28,348 nt of DNA from Azophilus sp964572185 (lineage in GTDB: Bacteria > Pseudomonadota > Gammaproteobacteria > Pseudomonadales > Azotimanducaceae), in assembly GCA_964572185.1 (NCBI GenBank), contig CAZNFI010000015.1:1-28348 (forward strand). The letters run 5' to 3'. Below the pieces are notes generated by a model. That model did no database searches. It was not told where the DNA came from and saw only the letters and a program-made list of their open reading frames with translations. The stretch's first letter is position 1. Every line of letters starts with the position of its first letter. Positions 8,642-17,187 of this stretch are shown one piece after another. Position numbers and translations under genes: made by a program.

Positions 8642-9405
8642 TGACCGCTGCGTTGCGCCTGGACCCGGTGCCCGGCCTGCCCATGGTGCAGGCCGGAGAC
8701 GACCTTGCCGGGCTGATCGCAACGGCACTGTGCGGCGCCGGCATATCCCTGGCGCAGGGCGACGTGGTGTGCATCGCGCAGAAGGTCGTCTCCAAGGCGG
8801 AGGGCCGCTCGGTACCGCTAGCCGATGTGGTTGCGGGCGAGCAGGCGCGACGCCTGGCCCGGGAAACCGACAAGGATCCCCGGCTGGTGCAGCTCATTCT
8901 CGAGGAATCCACCGAGGTCATGCGGCACCGGCCGGGCGTACTCATCGTCCGGCATCGCCTGGGGTTCGTATGCGCCCACGCCGGCATCGATCAGTCCAAT
9001 ATCGACCACGGCAGCGGCGAGCACGCCTTGCTGCTGCCCAGGGACCCAGACGCTTCCGCGGCACGGTTGCGCGTGCGGCTGCTCGATCTGACCGGCCACG
9101 CGGTGGGCGTGGTCATTACCGACAGCCACAATCGTCCCTGGCGCCTGGGTACCGTCGGCACCGCCATCGGCGTTTCGGGCATGGGCGTACTGGACGACCG
9201 CCGGGGTGGACACGACCTGTTCGGCCGTGAACTGCAGGTCACGCTCAGCAACCGGGCCGATGCCATCGCCGCCGCCGCGACCCTGGTGATGGGCGAGACC
9301 ACCGAGCGGATGCCGGTGGTGATCGCCCGGGGAATCGAACCGCTGCAAGGCGACGATACAGCCCGGGCAATCAATCGTCCCCTGGCAGAGGACCTGTTCC
9401 GCTGA
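8641..9405 (+). CDS. cofE: Coenzyme F420-0:L-glutamate ligase
   Basis: A 254-residue CofE that adds glutamates to F420-0 using GTP. The ATG at 8641 overlaps the npdG stop by one base. The sequence shows 'GDVVCIAQKVVSKAEGR' near the N-terminus and 'LIVRHRLGFVCAHAGIDQSNI', then 'VVITDSHNRPWRLGTVGTAIG' and 'DLFGRELQVTLSNRADAIAAAA', all diagnostic for CofE. It is a single-domain protein; the C-terminal nitroreductase-like domain found in actinobacterial FbiB is absent. Its stop again overlaps the next gene by one base. Confidence 0.95.
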   Translation: MTAALRLDPVPGLPMVQAGDDLAGLIATALCGAGISLAQGDVVCIAQKVVSKAEGRSVPLADVVAGEQARRLARETDKDPRLVQLILEESTEVMRHRPGVLIVRHRLGFVCAHAGIDQSNIDHGSGEHALLLPRDPDASAARLRVRLLDLTGHAVGVVITDSHNRPWRLGTVGTAIGVSGMGVLDDRRGGHDLFGRELQVTLSNRADAIAAAATLVMGETTERMPVVIARGIEPLQGDDTARAINRPLAEDLFR

Positions 9406-10334
9406 TGGCGTATCTGGCCCTCACCGGCGGCATCGGCGGCGCCAAGCTGGCGCTCGGGCTGACCCGGGTGCTGGGCCCGGGGAAAGTGGCTTTCGTGGTC
9501 AACACCGGTGATGATTTCGAGCACCTGGGCCTGCACATCGCACCGGACCTGGATACCCTGACCTATACCCTGGCGGGAAAAAGCAATACTGAAACCGGCT
9601 GGGGGCGCAGCGACGAGTCATGGCATTTCATGGCCTCGATGGAAGAACTGGGTGGCGAGACCTGGTTTCGCCTCGGCGACCGCGACCTGGGGCTGCACAT
9701 CGAACGCACCCGCAGGCTGGCCGCAGGCGCCACGCTCACCGAGGTGACGGCAGGGGTCTGCGCAGCGCTGGGAATCGAACACGCCATCCTGCCGATGTCC
9801 GAGCAGCCGGTGCGTACCGTGGTCCAGACAAAAAGTGGCCAACTGCCCTTCCAGCACTATTTCGTGCGCGACCGCTGCCTGCCCGAAGTCACCGGCTTCC
9901 ACTTCGAAGGCGCCGAGGCCGCGGCGCCGAACCCGGCCATACTCGATGCCCTGCGGGACTGCCGGGGCATCATCATCTGCCCGTCGAACCCGTTCGTCTC
10001 CATCGACCCGATCCTTGCCATTCCCGGCCTGCGTGCCGCGCTGATGGCTTGCCCGGCGCCGGTGGTTGCCGTGTCCCCCATCGTCGGCGGCCGCGCCATC
10101 AAGGGGCCGACCGCCAAGATGATGCGCGAACTGAACGTACCCTGCACCGCAAGACAGGTGGCGCTGCACTACGGCGACCTGCTGGACGGATATCTGCTCG
10201 ATGAACAGGATGCCGCCCAACATGGCAAGCTGGGCCTGCCCACCGCGGTGGCGCAATCCGTCATGGTGACCCTCGAAGATCGCGTCGAACTTGCCGGGGC
10301 CACGCTGCGCTTCCTGGAACAACTCGGAGCCTGA
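9405..10334 (+). CDS. cofD: 2-phospho-L-lactate transferase (CofD/FbiA)
   Basis: A 309-residue protein that joins the lactyl (or related) phosphate unit to Fo to build F420-0. It begins 'AYLALTGGIGGAKLALGLTRVLG' and continues with 'FVVNTGDDFEHLGLHIAPDLDTLTYTLAG', the two most conserved CofD segments. 'CPSNPFVSIDPILAIPGLRAAL' and 'VVAVSPIVGGRAIKGPTAKMMREL' follow. Length is normal. The start ATG shares a base with the cofE stop (TGATG) and the gene ends three bases before cofC, so this is the middle of a compact operon. Confidence 0.95.
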   Translation: MAYLALTGGIGGAKLALGLTRVLGPGKVAFVVNTGDDFEHLGLHIAPDLDTLTYTLAGKSNTETGWGRSDESWHFMASMEELGGETWFRLGDRDLGLHIERTRRLAAGATLTEVTAGVCAALGIEHAILPMSEQPVRTVVQTKSGQLPFQHYFVRDRCLPEVTGFHFEGAEAAAPNPAILDALRDCRGIIICPSNPFVSIDPILAIPGLRAALMACPAPVVAVSPIVGGRAIKGPTAKMMRELNVPCTARQVALHYGDLLDGYLLDEQDAAQHGKLGLPTAVAQSVMVTLEDRVELAGATLRFLEQLGA

Positions 10335-10337
10335 CCG

Positions 10338-11042
10338 GTGGCGACGGCGCACCGCGCTCCGCCGGGCCGCACAGGAATCTGGGCGGTCGTGCCGATCAAG
10401 GGTTTCGATGCGGTCAAGAAACGCCTTGCCGGCCTGCTCGGTGCAGACGAACGCCGCGCGCTGATGCTGGCCATGGCCAACGACGTACTGGCCGCCCTGG
10501 CGCAATCGCGCCTGCTCGGCGGAGTATTGATTGTCTCGCGGGCAGCCGAGGCGGATGCGCTTGCGGATGCATTCGGCGCCGGCCGCTTCGCCGAAAGTGC
10601 AGCCACCAATCTTCCAGGCGCGCTTGAAGAGGCGGCGGCGCATCTTGCGGCTACCCGGGGCGCGTCAGGCATCTTTGTGATTCCGGCGGACGTTCCGCTG
10701 ATTGGCGCCGCAGAGATCGACGCATTGCTTGCCGCCCACCAGCGCGTCACGCTGTTGCCCGACCGTGATCAAGTCGGCACCAACGGACTGATCTGTTCGC
10801 CCCCCGACGCCATCGAACTCGTCTTCGACGGCAGGAGTTTCGAACCTCACCGCCGCGCCGCCCACGCGGCCGGAATCAAGCCGTCGATTGTCAGCGACAG
10901 CCGCTTTGCACTGGACATCGACACGCCCGATGACCTCGTACAGCTACTGCAAGCGGCGGTGACGACCCGCACGGGCGCTTACCTCAAGCAAGCCGGGATC
11001 GATTCCCGCCTGGCAGCATTGAAACCCGAACAACGACGTTGA
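10338..11042 (+). CDS. cofC: F420 precursor guanylyltransferase (CofC/FbiD)
   Basis: A 234-residue nucleotidyltransferase that activates phospholactate, phosphoenolpyruvate or 3-phosphoglycerate with GTP for CofD. It starts with GTG three bases after the cofD stop. It shows 'IWAVVPIKGFDAVKKRLAGLL' (nucleotide-binding start), 'GIFVIPADVPLIGAAEIDALL' with the metal-binding Asp, 'DRDQVGTNGLICSPPD', and the terminal 'FALDIDTPDDLVQLL'. Which three-carbon acid is used cannot be read with confidence from the sequence. It ends the npdG-cofE-cofD-cofC run; the Fo synthase gene (cofGH/fbiC) is not in the window. Confidence 0.92.
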   Translation: MATAHRAPPGRTGIWAVVPIKGFDAVKKRLAGLLGADERRALMLAMANDVLAALAQSRLLGGVLIVSRAAEADALADAFGAGRFAESAATNLPGALEEAAAHLAATRGASGIFVIPADVPLIGAAEIDALLAAHQRVTLLPDRDQVGTNGLICSPPDAIELVFDGRSFEPHRRAAHAAGIKPSIVSDSRFALDIDTPDDLVQLLQAAVTTRTGAYLKQAGIDSRLAALKPEQRR

Positions 11043-11130
11043 ACCAGCCCCGCAGCTCCGGGCTCGGGCGGGGTCGAACCCGCAACCGGGTAGCGCCATG
11101 TACCGACGCCCTTTCTTGCCGCACCTGGTC

Positions 11131-13671
11131 TTACATCGAGTAGCTGACCTTGGCGTACACCAGGGCGCCATTGTAGCCCGCTGGCGAGTAGCGCGGGTAC
11201 TTGCGCCCATTGCCGAAATTGATGGCTTTGTCAGGGTACTCGTCCAACAGGTTCTCGGCGCCGAGGCTGACCGCCAGGCCGCCCGCGAAGTTGTATTGCA
11301 CCAGCAGGTCGGCCAGGCCGTAGCCATCGAATTCGGCGGCGCTGTGGTCGTCGTACCAGTCGCCGAAGTAACTGTAGCGCGCCACCAGGTACCACCGATC
11401 GATGCGGTGCGTCAGGGTCAGGTTGAACCGGGTCTCCGGCGCACCGCGCTCCAGGTTATCGATGGTGTCGCCACCGGAGATGGTCGACTCGGGGCGAAAG
11501 TTGCGCACCTTGGTACTGGTGTGATTGAACGACAGCAGCACATCCGTGCTGCCGAGGCCGGTCTCCCAACCATGGGCGAGCACCACGTCCACCCCCTGGG
11601 TGCGGGTGTCGAAATCGTTGGTGAAGTAGCGCACCGAGGTGAACTCGCGCGCCTCCGGAACACCGGCCGCAATCAGCGCCTGCTTGATCTCGTCGGTAAC
11701 CGAGAACAGCCCCGACAGGGCGATGCGGTCGTCCACGTTGATGCGAAAATAGTCCACCGTCAGGCTAAGGCCGTTGTCGAGCGCGATGACCGCGCCCAGC
11801 GACAGGTTCTCGCTGTCCTCCGGTTCGAGTTCCCGGCCGCCGAGCGCCATCGCCACCGGGTGCGTGGAACCGATGGTGCCGCGCTCCTCGAAGGCATTGG
11901 TGGCGGCATTGACCACGGTGGACACATTGCGCGCGTTCGCCTGACCCGGCGTCGGCGCCCGGAAGCCGGTGCCGAAGGAACCGCGCAACGCCAGCGCATC
12001 GGTCAGGCGCAGGTGCGTGGCAAGCTTGAAGTTGGTGGTGCTGCCGAAACCGTCGAAATCCTCCCAGCGCACGGCGCCGCCGATGCGCCAGTTCTCGGTG
12101 GCATTCACTTCCAGGTCGAGGTAGGCGGCGATGTTGGCGCGGTCCCAGGTACCCGACGATGCCGGGTTGAAACCGCCGAAACCGTTCGAGCCGGTACCAA
12201 ACCCGTATTGCTGATAAGGCCCGATCTGCCAGGCCGCCTGCTCGCCGGTGGAGATCTGAAATTGCTCTTCGCGCCACTCGAAGCCGCCGGCCACGTTCAG
12301 GTCGGAGGCCATGCCGACAGCCACCGGGTAGGACAGGTCGATATTGAAGTTGGTTTCCTGCTGGGTGTACTCGCCGATGTCGAAGTCCCGCTGGGAACCC
12401 GGGCCCAGCGAGGGGTTCAGCGAATCGTTGAGAAAACCGTCCATGTTGTTCTCGCCGATGCTGCCGGAAATGTCGTACAGCAGGCCATTGGCCAGGTTGC
12501 CCTTGACACCGCCGACCAGCGAATAATCGGTTATCTGCGCGCCGAAGGCGGGCGTAAACCCTTCCGGATAGAGTTCCACGAAGGAGAAGCAACCCTCATC
12601 GGCCGTCACCGCATCGCGGAAAGCCAGCAGATTTTCTGCCGTGGACGGGATGTTGTAGCGCGCCTGGCAACCCTCACCGCCCACCAGGAAGATGTTGTCA
12701 CTGGTCTTGTAGACGCCATTGCGGTTCATCGGGCTACGGAAGAAAAAGGGCGTCTCGACCTCGCGGCTGGCGTAGGTGCCGAAAGCGTAGAGCTGGTGCG
12801 CATCGCTCAGGTCGATGCCCAGGTTGGCCACCGCCTTGATGCTGTCGCTGATTCTGGGTGAACCCCAGGGCTTGGCCGGGTCGCCGACATTGGTGATGCC
12901 GAGCCCGATCAGCGCGGTGGCATCGCCGTGCTGCACGCTGCGGTCGGTGGGCGACGACTCGGCGTACTCCAGGCTCAGGTTGGCGAAACCGCCAGCGCCG
13001 AGCGGCAGGCCGACATTGCCGGCCACGGTGGTCAGGTCTTCGTCCGAATCGGCCGTGTGGAAACCGTGCTTCGCCTCGAACGCCACGCCATCGGCGGCAT
13101 CCTTGAGCACGAAGTTCAGCACGCCGGCGATGGCATCGGAGCCATACTGGGCCGCCGCCCCGTCGCGCAGCACTTCCATGCGCTTGATGGCGATGGCGGG
13201 TATGGCGGAGATATCGGGCCCCTGGGCGCCGTTCGAGGCGCCATTGGAGATCCACTGGATGACCGAGCCCCGGTGGCGGCGCTTGTTGTTCATCAGCACC
13301 AGGGTATGGTCCGGCGCCAACCCGCGCAGGTTGACCGGCCGCAGCAGCGCCGCCAGGTCGCGGGAAGGGTTGTCGCTGACATGGAAGGACGGCACCAGCG
13401 CGCGGATCAGGTTGGTCATGTCGCTGCCGCCCTGATTCTCGAAGTCTTCGCTGCTGATGGTGTCCACGGGCACCGATGACTCCTCCACCGAGCGAGGCAA
13501 GGCCCGGGTGCCGACCGCTACTACCTCCTCGATTACCTCGTCGATAGCCGCCACTTCGGTGGTCGTCGGGGCACCGTTGACGCCGGGCGCTGCAAGCAGT
13601 GCAGGCAGCAGCGCTGCCGCCCGGCGCAAAGTAAAGGCACGACCATTACGAACAGTCTGATTCGGTTTCAT
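11131..13671 (-). CDS. TonB-dependent receptor
   Basis: An 846-residue outer-membrane receptor. The ATG at 13671 is preceded by GGAG and gives a signal peptide ('LRRAAALLPALLAAPGVNGA'). The plug domain (about residues 40-200) has 'RSVEESSVPVDTISSEDFENQG', 'VNLRGLAPDHTLVLMNNKRRHRG' and 'IKRMEVLRDGAAAQYGSDAIAGVLNFVL', all classic. The C-terminal barrel contains 'LALRGSFGTGFRAPTPGQ' and ends in 'YAKVSYSM', an atypical final residue where Phe is more usual. No regulator or periplasmic partner is adjacent. The ligand (siderophore, sugar, peptide or other) cannot be told. It converges on cofC across an 88-base gap with GC-rich inverted repeats but no T-tract. Confidence 0.95.
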   Translation of the reverse strand: MKPNQTVRNGRAFTLRRAAALLPALLAAPGVNGAPTTTEVAAIDEVIEEVVAVGTRALPRSVEESSVPVDTISSEDFENQGGSDMTNLIRALVPSFHVSDNPSRDLAALLRPVNLRGLAPDHTLVLMNNKRRHRGSVIQWISNGASNGAQGPDISAIPAIAIKRMEVLRDGAAAQYGSDAIAGVLNFVLKDAADGVAFEAKHGFHTADSDEDLTTVAGNVGLPLGAGGFANLSLEYAESSPTDRSVQHGDATALIGLGITNVGDPAKPWGSPRISDSIKAVANLGIDLSDAHQLYAFGTYASREVETPFFFRSPMNRNGVYKTSDNIFLVGGEGCQARYNIPSTAENLLAFRDAVTADEGCFSFVELYPEGFTPAFGAQITDYSLVGGVKGNLANGLLYDISGSIGENNMDGFLNDSLNPSLGPGSQRDFDIGEYTQQETNFNIDLSYPVAVGMASDLNVAGGFEWREEQFQISTGEQAAWQIGPYQQYGFGTGSNGFGGFNPASSGTWDRANIAAYLDLEVNATENWRIGGAVRWEDFDGFGSTTNFKLATHLRLTDALALRGSFGTGFRAPTPGQANARNVSTVVNAATNAFEERGTIGSTHPVAMALGGRELEPEDSENLSLGAVIALDNGLSLTVDYFRINVDDRIALSGLFSVTDEIKQALIAAGVPEAREFTSVRYFTNDFDTRTQGVDVVLAHGWETGLGSTDVLLSFNHTSTKVRNFRPESTISGGDTIDNLERGAPETRFNLTLTHRIDRWYLVARYSYFGDWYDDHSAAEFDGYGLADLLVQYNFAGGLAVSLGAENLLDEYPDKAINFGNGRKYPRYSPAGYNGALVYAKVSYSM

Positions 13672-14635
13672 GTTTTCTGGTTCTCCATTGGCAATCGATG
13701 GGCCGCACTGCGACACCTGGTAGGAGTAGACGGAATCACTCGGCAAAAGTTCACTGTTCGGGCGATCGTCTGTTTCAGGGGCAGGTTGTCCGTGAAGAGC
13801 GTCCGCTCACCAGACGGCCCGCTACCTGGCATTATGGGGGACCAGCGGCAATCCGCCAGTGCCGGTGCGCGTTCGCAACCGAACGGCGGGGCACCCCGGA
13901 AGTGACGATGAGCGTCACAGCCGCCGGGCCGGCCGCACCGCACAGTCGGGAACTTTTCGCGTCAAACGCGATCTTAATAACCAGCCTGATCAGGAGGTTC
14001 AGGGTTCGAGAGCATGCCGTCGCCAACACCGGTTGCTGTATGCCAAACATCTTGTTCACGCGCTGTCCGTCAATCCGCTCGCCGCATTTGAGGTGCCTAA
14101 CGTGGAAAAGATCATCGTCGCTCCGGTGTCCGCAGTGCGCGGCTATTCCGGCAGCCGAAATCGGCCGGGCGAGCGGGCAGCACTGGCCGAGACAGCAGCC
14201 GGCCCGCATCGCCACGGCAGGTTTCGTGGTCGCGGGGTGAACATCCTTAGCGATGCCTTGAATCTGGCCCGCCACCGCATGGCAGTGCGGCGTAAAACCA
14301 GGCGCAACGTCATCGCAAGTGACATGACGACAACAACCCGTAGCCCCGGGCCAGAAAACGGCTAGGAGCCTGCGCCGTAGGAAGTCGCGAAAGCGGATTT
14401 GCAGCCGTGAATTCCTGCGGCGCAGGCTCCTCGCAGCCCGCATCCGACACGAGCTTCCGGCGCGAGGGCGCCGAGGCGCCGTTGCACGTGCCGTTCATAC
14501 TGCCGCGGGTTCCTGTTCAAACTCACGCACGGCGCCACGCAGCGCCATGTTCATCCGCATCGACTCCGCACCCCAGCGGGGTCGAAAACGTACCGCTGCC
14601 AGCCTGGAGGTCGGCTTTCCGTGTCGGTCGCACGG
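13672..14635. other. Gene-poor intergenic region of about 960 bases
   Basis: Neither strand shows a product I recognise, although several frames stay open for 100-200 codons as expected in GC-rich DNA. Their translations are rich in Arg, Cys and His and lack start signals or domain-like periodicity. The region lies between two minus-strand genes and should hold the TonB-receptor promoter at its left end. Its one clear structure is the inverted repeat at 14364-14431. Confidence 0.5.
14364..14431. repeat. REP-like imperfect palindrome
   Basis: Arms aggagcctgcgccgtaggaa (14364-14383) and ttcctgcggcgcaggctcct (14412-14431) are complementary at 19 of 20 positions, around a 28-base centre that includes gtcgcgaaagcggatttgc. 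The shape, with GC-rich arms opening with AGGAGC and an inner 'tcgcgaaagcgga', resembles the repetitive extragenic palindromes of gammaproteobacteria. No flanking T-tract is present, so a simple terminator is less likely. The rest of the genome would show whether it is multicopy. Confidence 0.6.
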
Positions 14636-15769
14636 TCAGGGAAACTCCTCGTCGTGCTCGCCGAGCGCCGGGCCGCGGCGGTCCGGTCCGCGCTCTCCAT
14701 TGACCCGGAACGGGCTCGACAGCAGGCGCAGGCCCGCTTCCCGGTCGGGAAAGTCGACCCGGTTGGTCATGCCGACTTCCTGCACGAACGGGTTGTCGAG
14801 CGCCTGGCCGATGTCATTGACCCGTGCCACCGGCACCAGGCCCGACAGCAATTGCAACCAGTGACTGGCCGGCGCCTGGCCAAGCGTCTCCTCGATGGCC
14901 TGCTGCAGCACTTCCCGGTTGGCCAGGCGCTGCGCCGGGGTGGCGAAACGCTCGTCCGCGGGCAGGTCGGGCCGCTCGATGGCCGTGCAGAACAGTTGCC
15001 AGAACTTTGGCGTCTGGCACATCACGAACAGCCAGCCATCGCCGGTCTGGAAAAGCTGGCTGGGCACGACGCTCGGGTGCGACGAGCGGGTGAGGCGCTC
15101 GGTGCGCAGGCCCTCGTTCAGGTACCAGACCGCCGGGTAGGACAACTGGTGCAACGCCGTGTCGAACAGCGACGTGTCGACATCGCATCCCTCGCCGGTT
15201 TGCCGGGCCCGCAGCACCGCTGAGACCAGGCTCAGCGCCATGAGCGAACCGGTCATGTAGTCCACCATCGACAAGCCGAACCGGGCCGGCGGCCCGCCCG
15301 GCTCCCCGGTCAGGCTCAGAAAGCCGCATTCCGCCTGCATCAGGTAGTCATAACCCGGCCAGGAGGCGCGACTGTTGTCGCGGCCGTAGGCGGAGAGGTG
15401 GGCGCAGACAATGGACGGCTGCAGCGGCGCCAGGTCCTGATAGCGAATTTTCAGCTTCGCCGGCTGATCGCCGCGCAGGTTGTTGGCAACCGCATCGCAT
15501 TCCGTCACCAGGCGCTCGAAGCGGGCGCGGCCATCCGCCGATTTCAGGTCGAGGTTCACGCTCTTCTTGCCCCGGCCGAAGGCCTGGTGAAACTGGCTGT
15601 CACCATCGCCGAGCAGGTGCGGGCCCACGGTTCGGGAGTAGTCGCCGCCAGTAGCGCCGTTCTCCACCTTCACCACTTCCGCGCCAAGTTCCGCAAGCAA
15701 CTGGGTACCGTACGGGCCCGCCCCGTAGTGCTCGATGCTGAGTATGCGAACGCCGCTCAGAAGGCTCAT
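14636..15769 (-). CDS. CaiB/BaiF (family III) CoA-transferase
   Basis: A 377-residue protein that moves CoA between carboxylic acids. It opens with 'LLSGVRILSIEHYGAGPYGTQLLAELGAEVVKVE' and has 'SVNLDLKSADGRARFERLV', then 'PGYDYLMQAECGFLSLTGEPGGPP' and 'FGLSMVDYMTGSLMALSLVSAVLRARQTGEG'. The Asp in 'MVDYMTG' (about residue 169) is the catalytic aspartate position of the family. AGGAG nine bases before the ATG supports the start. It lies downstream of the acyl-CoA dehydrogenase after a 177-base gap with a hairpin and a palindromic operator candidate, so it may have its own promoter. The acid substrate is unknown. Confidence 0.92.
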   Translation of the reverse strand: MSLLSGVRILSIEHYGAGPYGTQLLAELGAEVVKVENGATGGDYSRTVGPHLLGDGDSQFHQAFGRGKKSVNLDLKSADGRARFERLVTECDAVANNLRGDQPAKLKIRYQDLAPLQPSIVCAHLSAYGRDNSRASWPGYDYLMQAECGFLSLTGEPGGPPARFGLSMVDYMTGSLMALSLVSAVLRARQTGEGCDVDTSLFDTALHQLSYPAVWYLNEGLRTERLTRSSHPSVVPSQLFQTGDGWLFVMCQTPKFWQLFCTAIERPDLPADERFATPAQRLANREVLQQAIEETLGQAPASHWLQLLSGLVPVARVNDIGQALDNPFVQEVGMTNRVDFPDREAGLRLLSSPFRVNGERGPDRRGPALGEHDEEFP

Positions 15770-15818
15770 TTTCCAAAACTCCTGTCGTGTCGATGCCGCA
15801 ATCCGGTGCGCCGCGATC

Positions 15819-15832
15819 TGACCGGGCGGTCA
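15819..15832. promoter_or_regulatory. TetR-type operator candidate
   Basis: TGACCG-GG-CGGTCA is a perfect 6+2+6 palindrome 50-63 bases upstream of the CoA-transferase start. Palindromes of this size and shape are bound by TetR-family repressors, including those controlling acyl-CoA metabolism. No regulator gene is in the immediate cluster. Confidence 0.4.
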
Positions 15833-15924
15833 GCCGCGGTCATTGGCCGACCCTCAAGCGCTCGCCCCGAATACGTTGAGTCTTACTGTCGATCAACCGC
15901 ACCAAGTTACGCGGCAACTTGATT

Positions 15925-15944
15925 GCGTTGCCAACCGGCAACGC
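15925..15944 (-). terminator. Stem-loop just after the acyl-CoA dehydrogenase stop
   Basis: gcgttgcc-aacc-ggcaacgc forms a perfect 8-base stem with a four-base loop, two bases beyond the acyl-CoA dehydrogenase stop. On the transcribed strand it is followed by caatcaagttgcc, not a T-tract, so intrinsic termination would be weak. The ggcaac arm can alternatively pair with the following gttgcc. It may be a processing or stabilising hairpin. Confidence 0.4.
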
Positions 15945-15946
15945 AC

Positions 15947-17158
15947 CTATACCGGATTCCGGGCAACAAGCTGGCGCGCGATGATGATGCGCTGCATCTC
16001 ATTGGTGCCCTCACCGATGCACATCAGCGGCGCATCCCGGTACAGGCGTTCCACCGGGTACTCCTTGGAATAGCCGTAACCGCCGTGTATGCGCATGGCT
16101 TCCGTGGCGTTTTCCATGGCGCTTTCCGAGGCGAAGTACTTGGCCATGCCCGCTTCCATGTCACAGCGCTCACCGGCATCGTAGGCGCGCGCCGCATCCT
16201 GGGTGAGCAGTTCTGCGGCACGGGCGCGGGTCGCCATCTCGCCGAGCTTGAGCTGGATCGCCTGGTGCTCGCAGATGGGCTTGCCGAAGGTCTCCCGGGT
16301 CTGGGAATAGGCGGTCGCTTCCTTGAGCGCCCGCCGGGCGATGCCCACGGAGCGGGCGGCAACATTGATGCGGCCCAGTTCCAGGCCACCCACCGCCATG
16401 TAGAAGCCCTGTCCGGGCTCGCCGCCAACCAGGTGCCGGTGGGCATCCAGGGTGTAGTCCTCGAAAACCAGCTCTGCCGAATCGATTCCCTTGTAACCCA
16501 GTTTTTCCAGCTTGCGCCCGGTTTTGAAACCCGCGTGGGGTTCGCCGGTATCCGGGTCGAGCTTGGGTGCGATGAACATCGACATGCCCTTGCGCGGCGG
16601 CGTGGCGCCCGGGTCGGTCTTGACCAGCAGCGCCACCGCGCCACCCTCGATGCCGTTGCTGATCCAGGTCTTGGTGCCGTTGATGACGTAGCCGTCGCCA
16701 CCGGCGCCCGCCAGAGTGCGGGCCTCGGCTCGGGTGCGAATGCCCTGCAGATCGGTGCCCGCATCGGGTTCCGTGAGCGCCAGCGCGCCGCGAATCTCGC
16801 CGGTGACGAACCTGGGCAGCCAGTACTCTTTCTGGAAATCGGTGCCGTAGCGCTCGACGATGCGCGCCATCATCAGGTGCGAGTTGAAAATGCCGGACAG
16901 CGACATCCACTCCTCGGAGATCAGCATGACAATCTTCGCGTAGGTGCTCGCCGACAGGCCCAGCCCGCCATGCCGCTCGGCGATGGTGGCGCCGAACAGG
17001 CCGAGTTCGCGCATCTGGTCGACCATCGCCTGGGGATAGATGTCGTCATGCTCGAGTTCGGCGGCGTACGGCTTGACCTCTTTTTCGACCCATCGGGCTA
17101 TGCTGTCCAGAATGGCCTGCTCGTCGGCTTCGTTGTAGCTTTGTGCAGCTTCGCTCAT
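15947..17158 (-). CDS. Acyl-CoA dehydrogenase
   Basis: A 403-residue flavoprotein that oxidises acyl-CoA to enoyl-CoA. The ATG at 17158 is chosen because GAGG lies upstream; an earlier in-frame start would overlap the preceding gene. The N-terminal helical domain holds 'DSIARWVEKEVKPYAAELEHDD', the middle domain 'GALALTEPDAGTDLQGIRTRA' and 'YVINGTKTWISNG'. The C-terminal domain holds 'AYSQTRETFGKPICEHQAIQLKLGEM' and 'YGYSKEYPVERLYRDA', and ends with 'GEGTNEMQRIIIARQL'. The Glu of 'GEGT' is at the usual catalytic-base position. It is 29 bases downstream of the MaoC hydratase, so the two are probably co-transcribed. Confidence 0.95.
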   Translation of the reverse strand: MSEAAQSYNEADEQAILDSIARWVEKEVKPYAAELEHDDIYPQAMVDQMRELGLFGATIAERHGGLGLSASTYAKIVMLISEEWMSLSGIFNSHLMMARIVERYGTDFQKEYWLPRFVTGEIRGALALTEPDAGTDLQGIRTRAEARTLAGAGGDGYVINGTKTWISNGIEGGAVALLVKTDPGATPPRKGMSMFIAPKLDPDTGEPHAGFKTGRKLEKLGYKGIDSAELVFEDYTLDAHRHLVGGEPGQGFYMAVGGLELGRINVAARSVGIARRALKEATAYSQTRETFGKPICEHQAIQLKLGEMATRARAAELLTQDAARAYDAGERCDMEAGMAKYFASESAMENATEAMRIHGGYGYSKEYPVERLYRDAPLMCIGEGTNEMQRIIIARQLVARNPV

Positions 17159-17187
17159 GCTACGGTCCTCGTATCGGGCCGGCGCCC

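Noticed and set aside
9618..10643. A 341-codon open frame on minus across cofD and cofC
   Set aside because: It is antisense to two well-recognised F420 genes and has no recognisable domain.
11045..11100. A tRNA T-arm-like sequence (GCGGG-TTCGACC-CCCGC on minus) in the cofC/TonB-receptor gap
   Set aside because: No acceptor, D-arm or anticodon arm can be drawn around it; it is more simply a GC-rich hairpin between convergent genes.
11098..12861. A 587-codon open frame on plus
   Set aside because: It is antisense to the TonB-dependent receptor, which has unmistakable plug and barrel motifs.
13698..14443. Open frames of 168-203 codons on both strands in the gene-poor region
   Set aside because: No ribosome-binding site, no family likeness, and Cys/Arg/His-rich composition typical of chance frames in GC-rich DNA.
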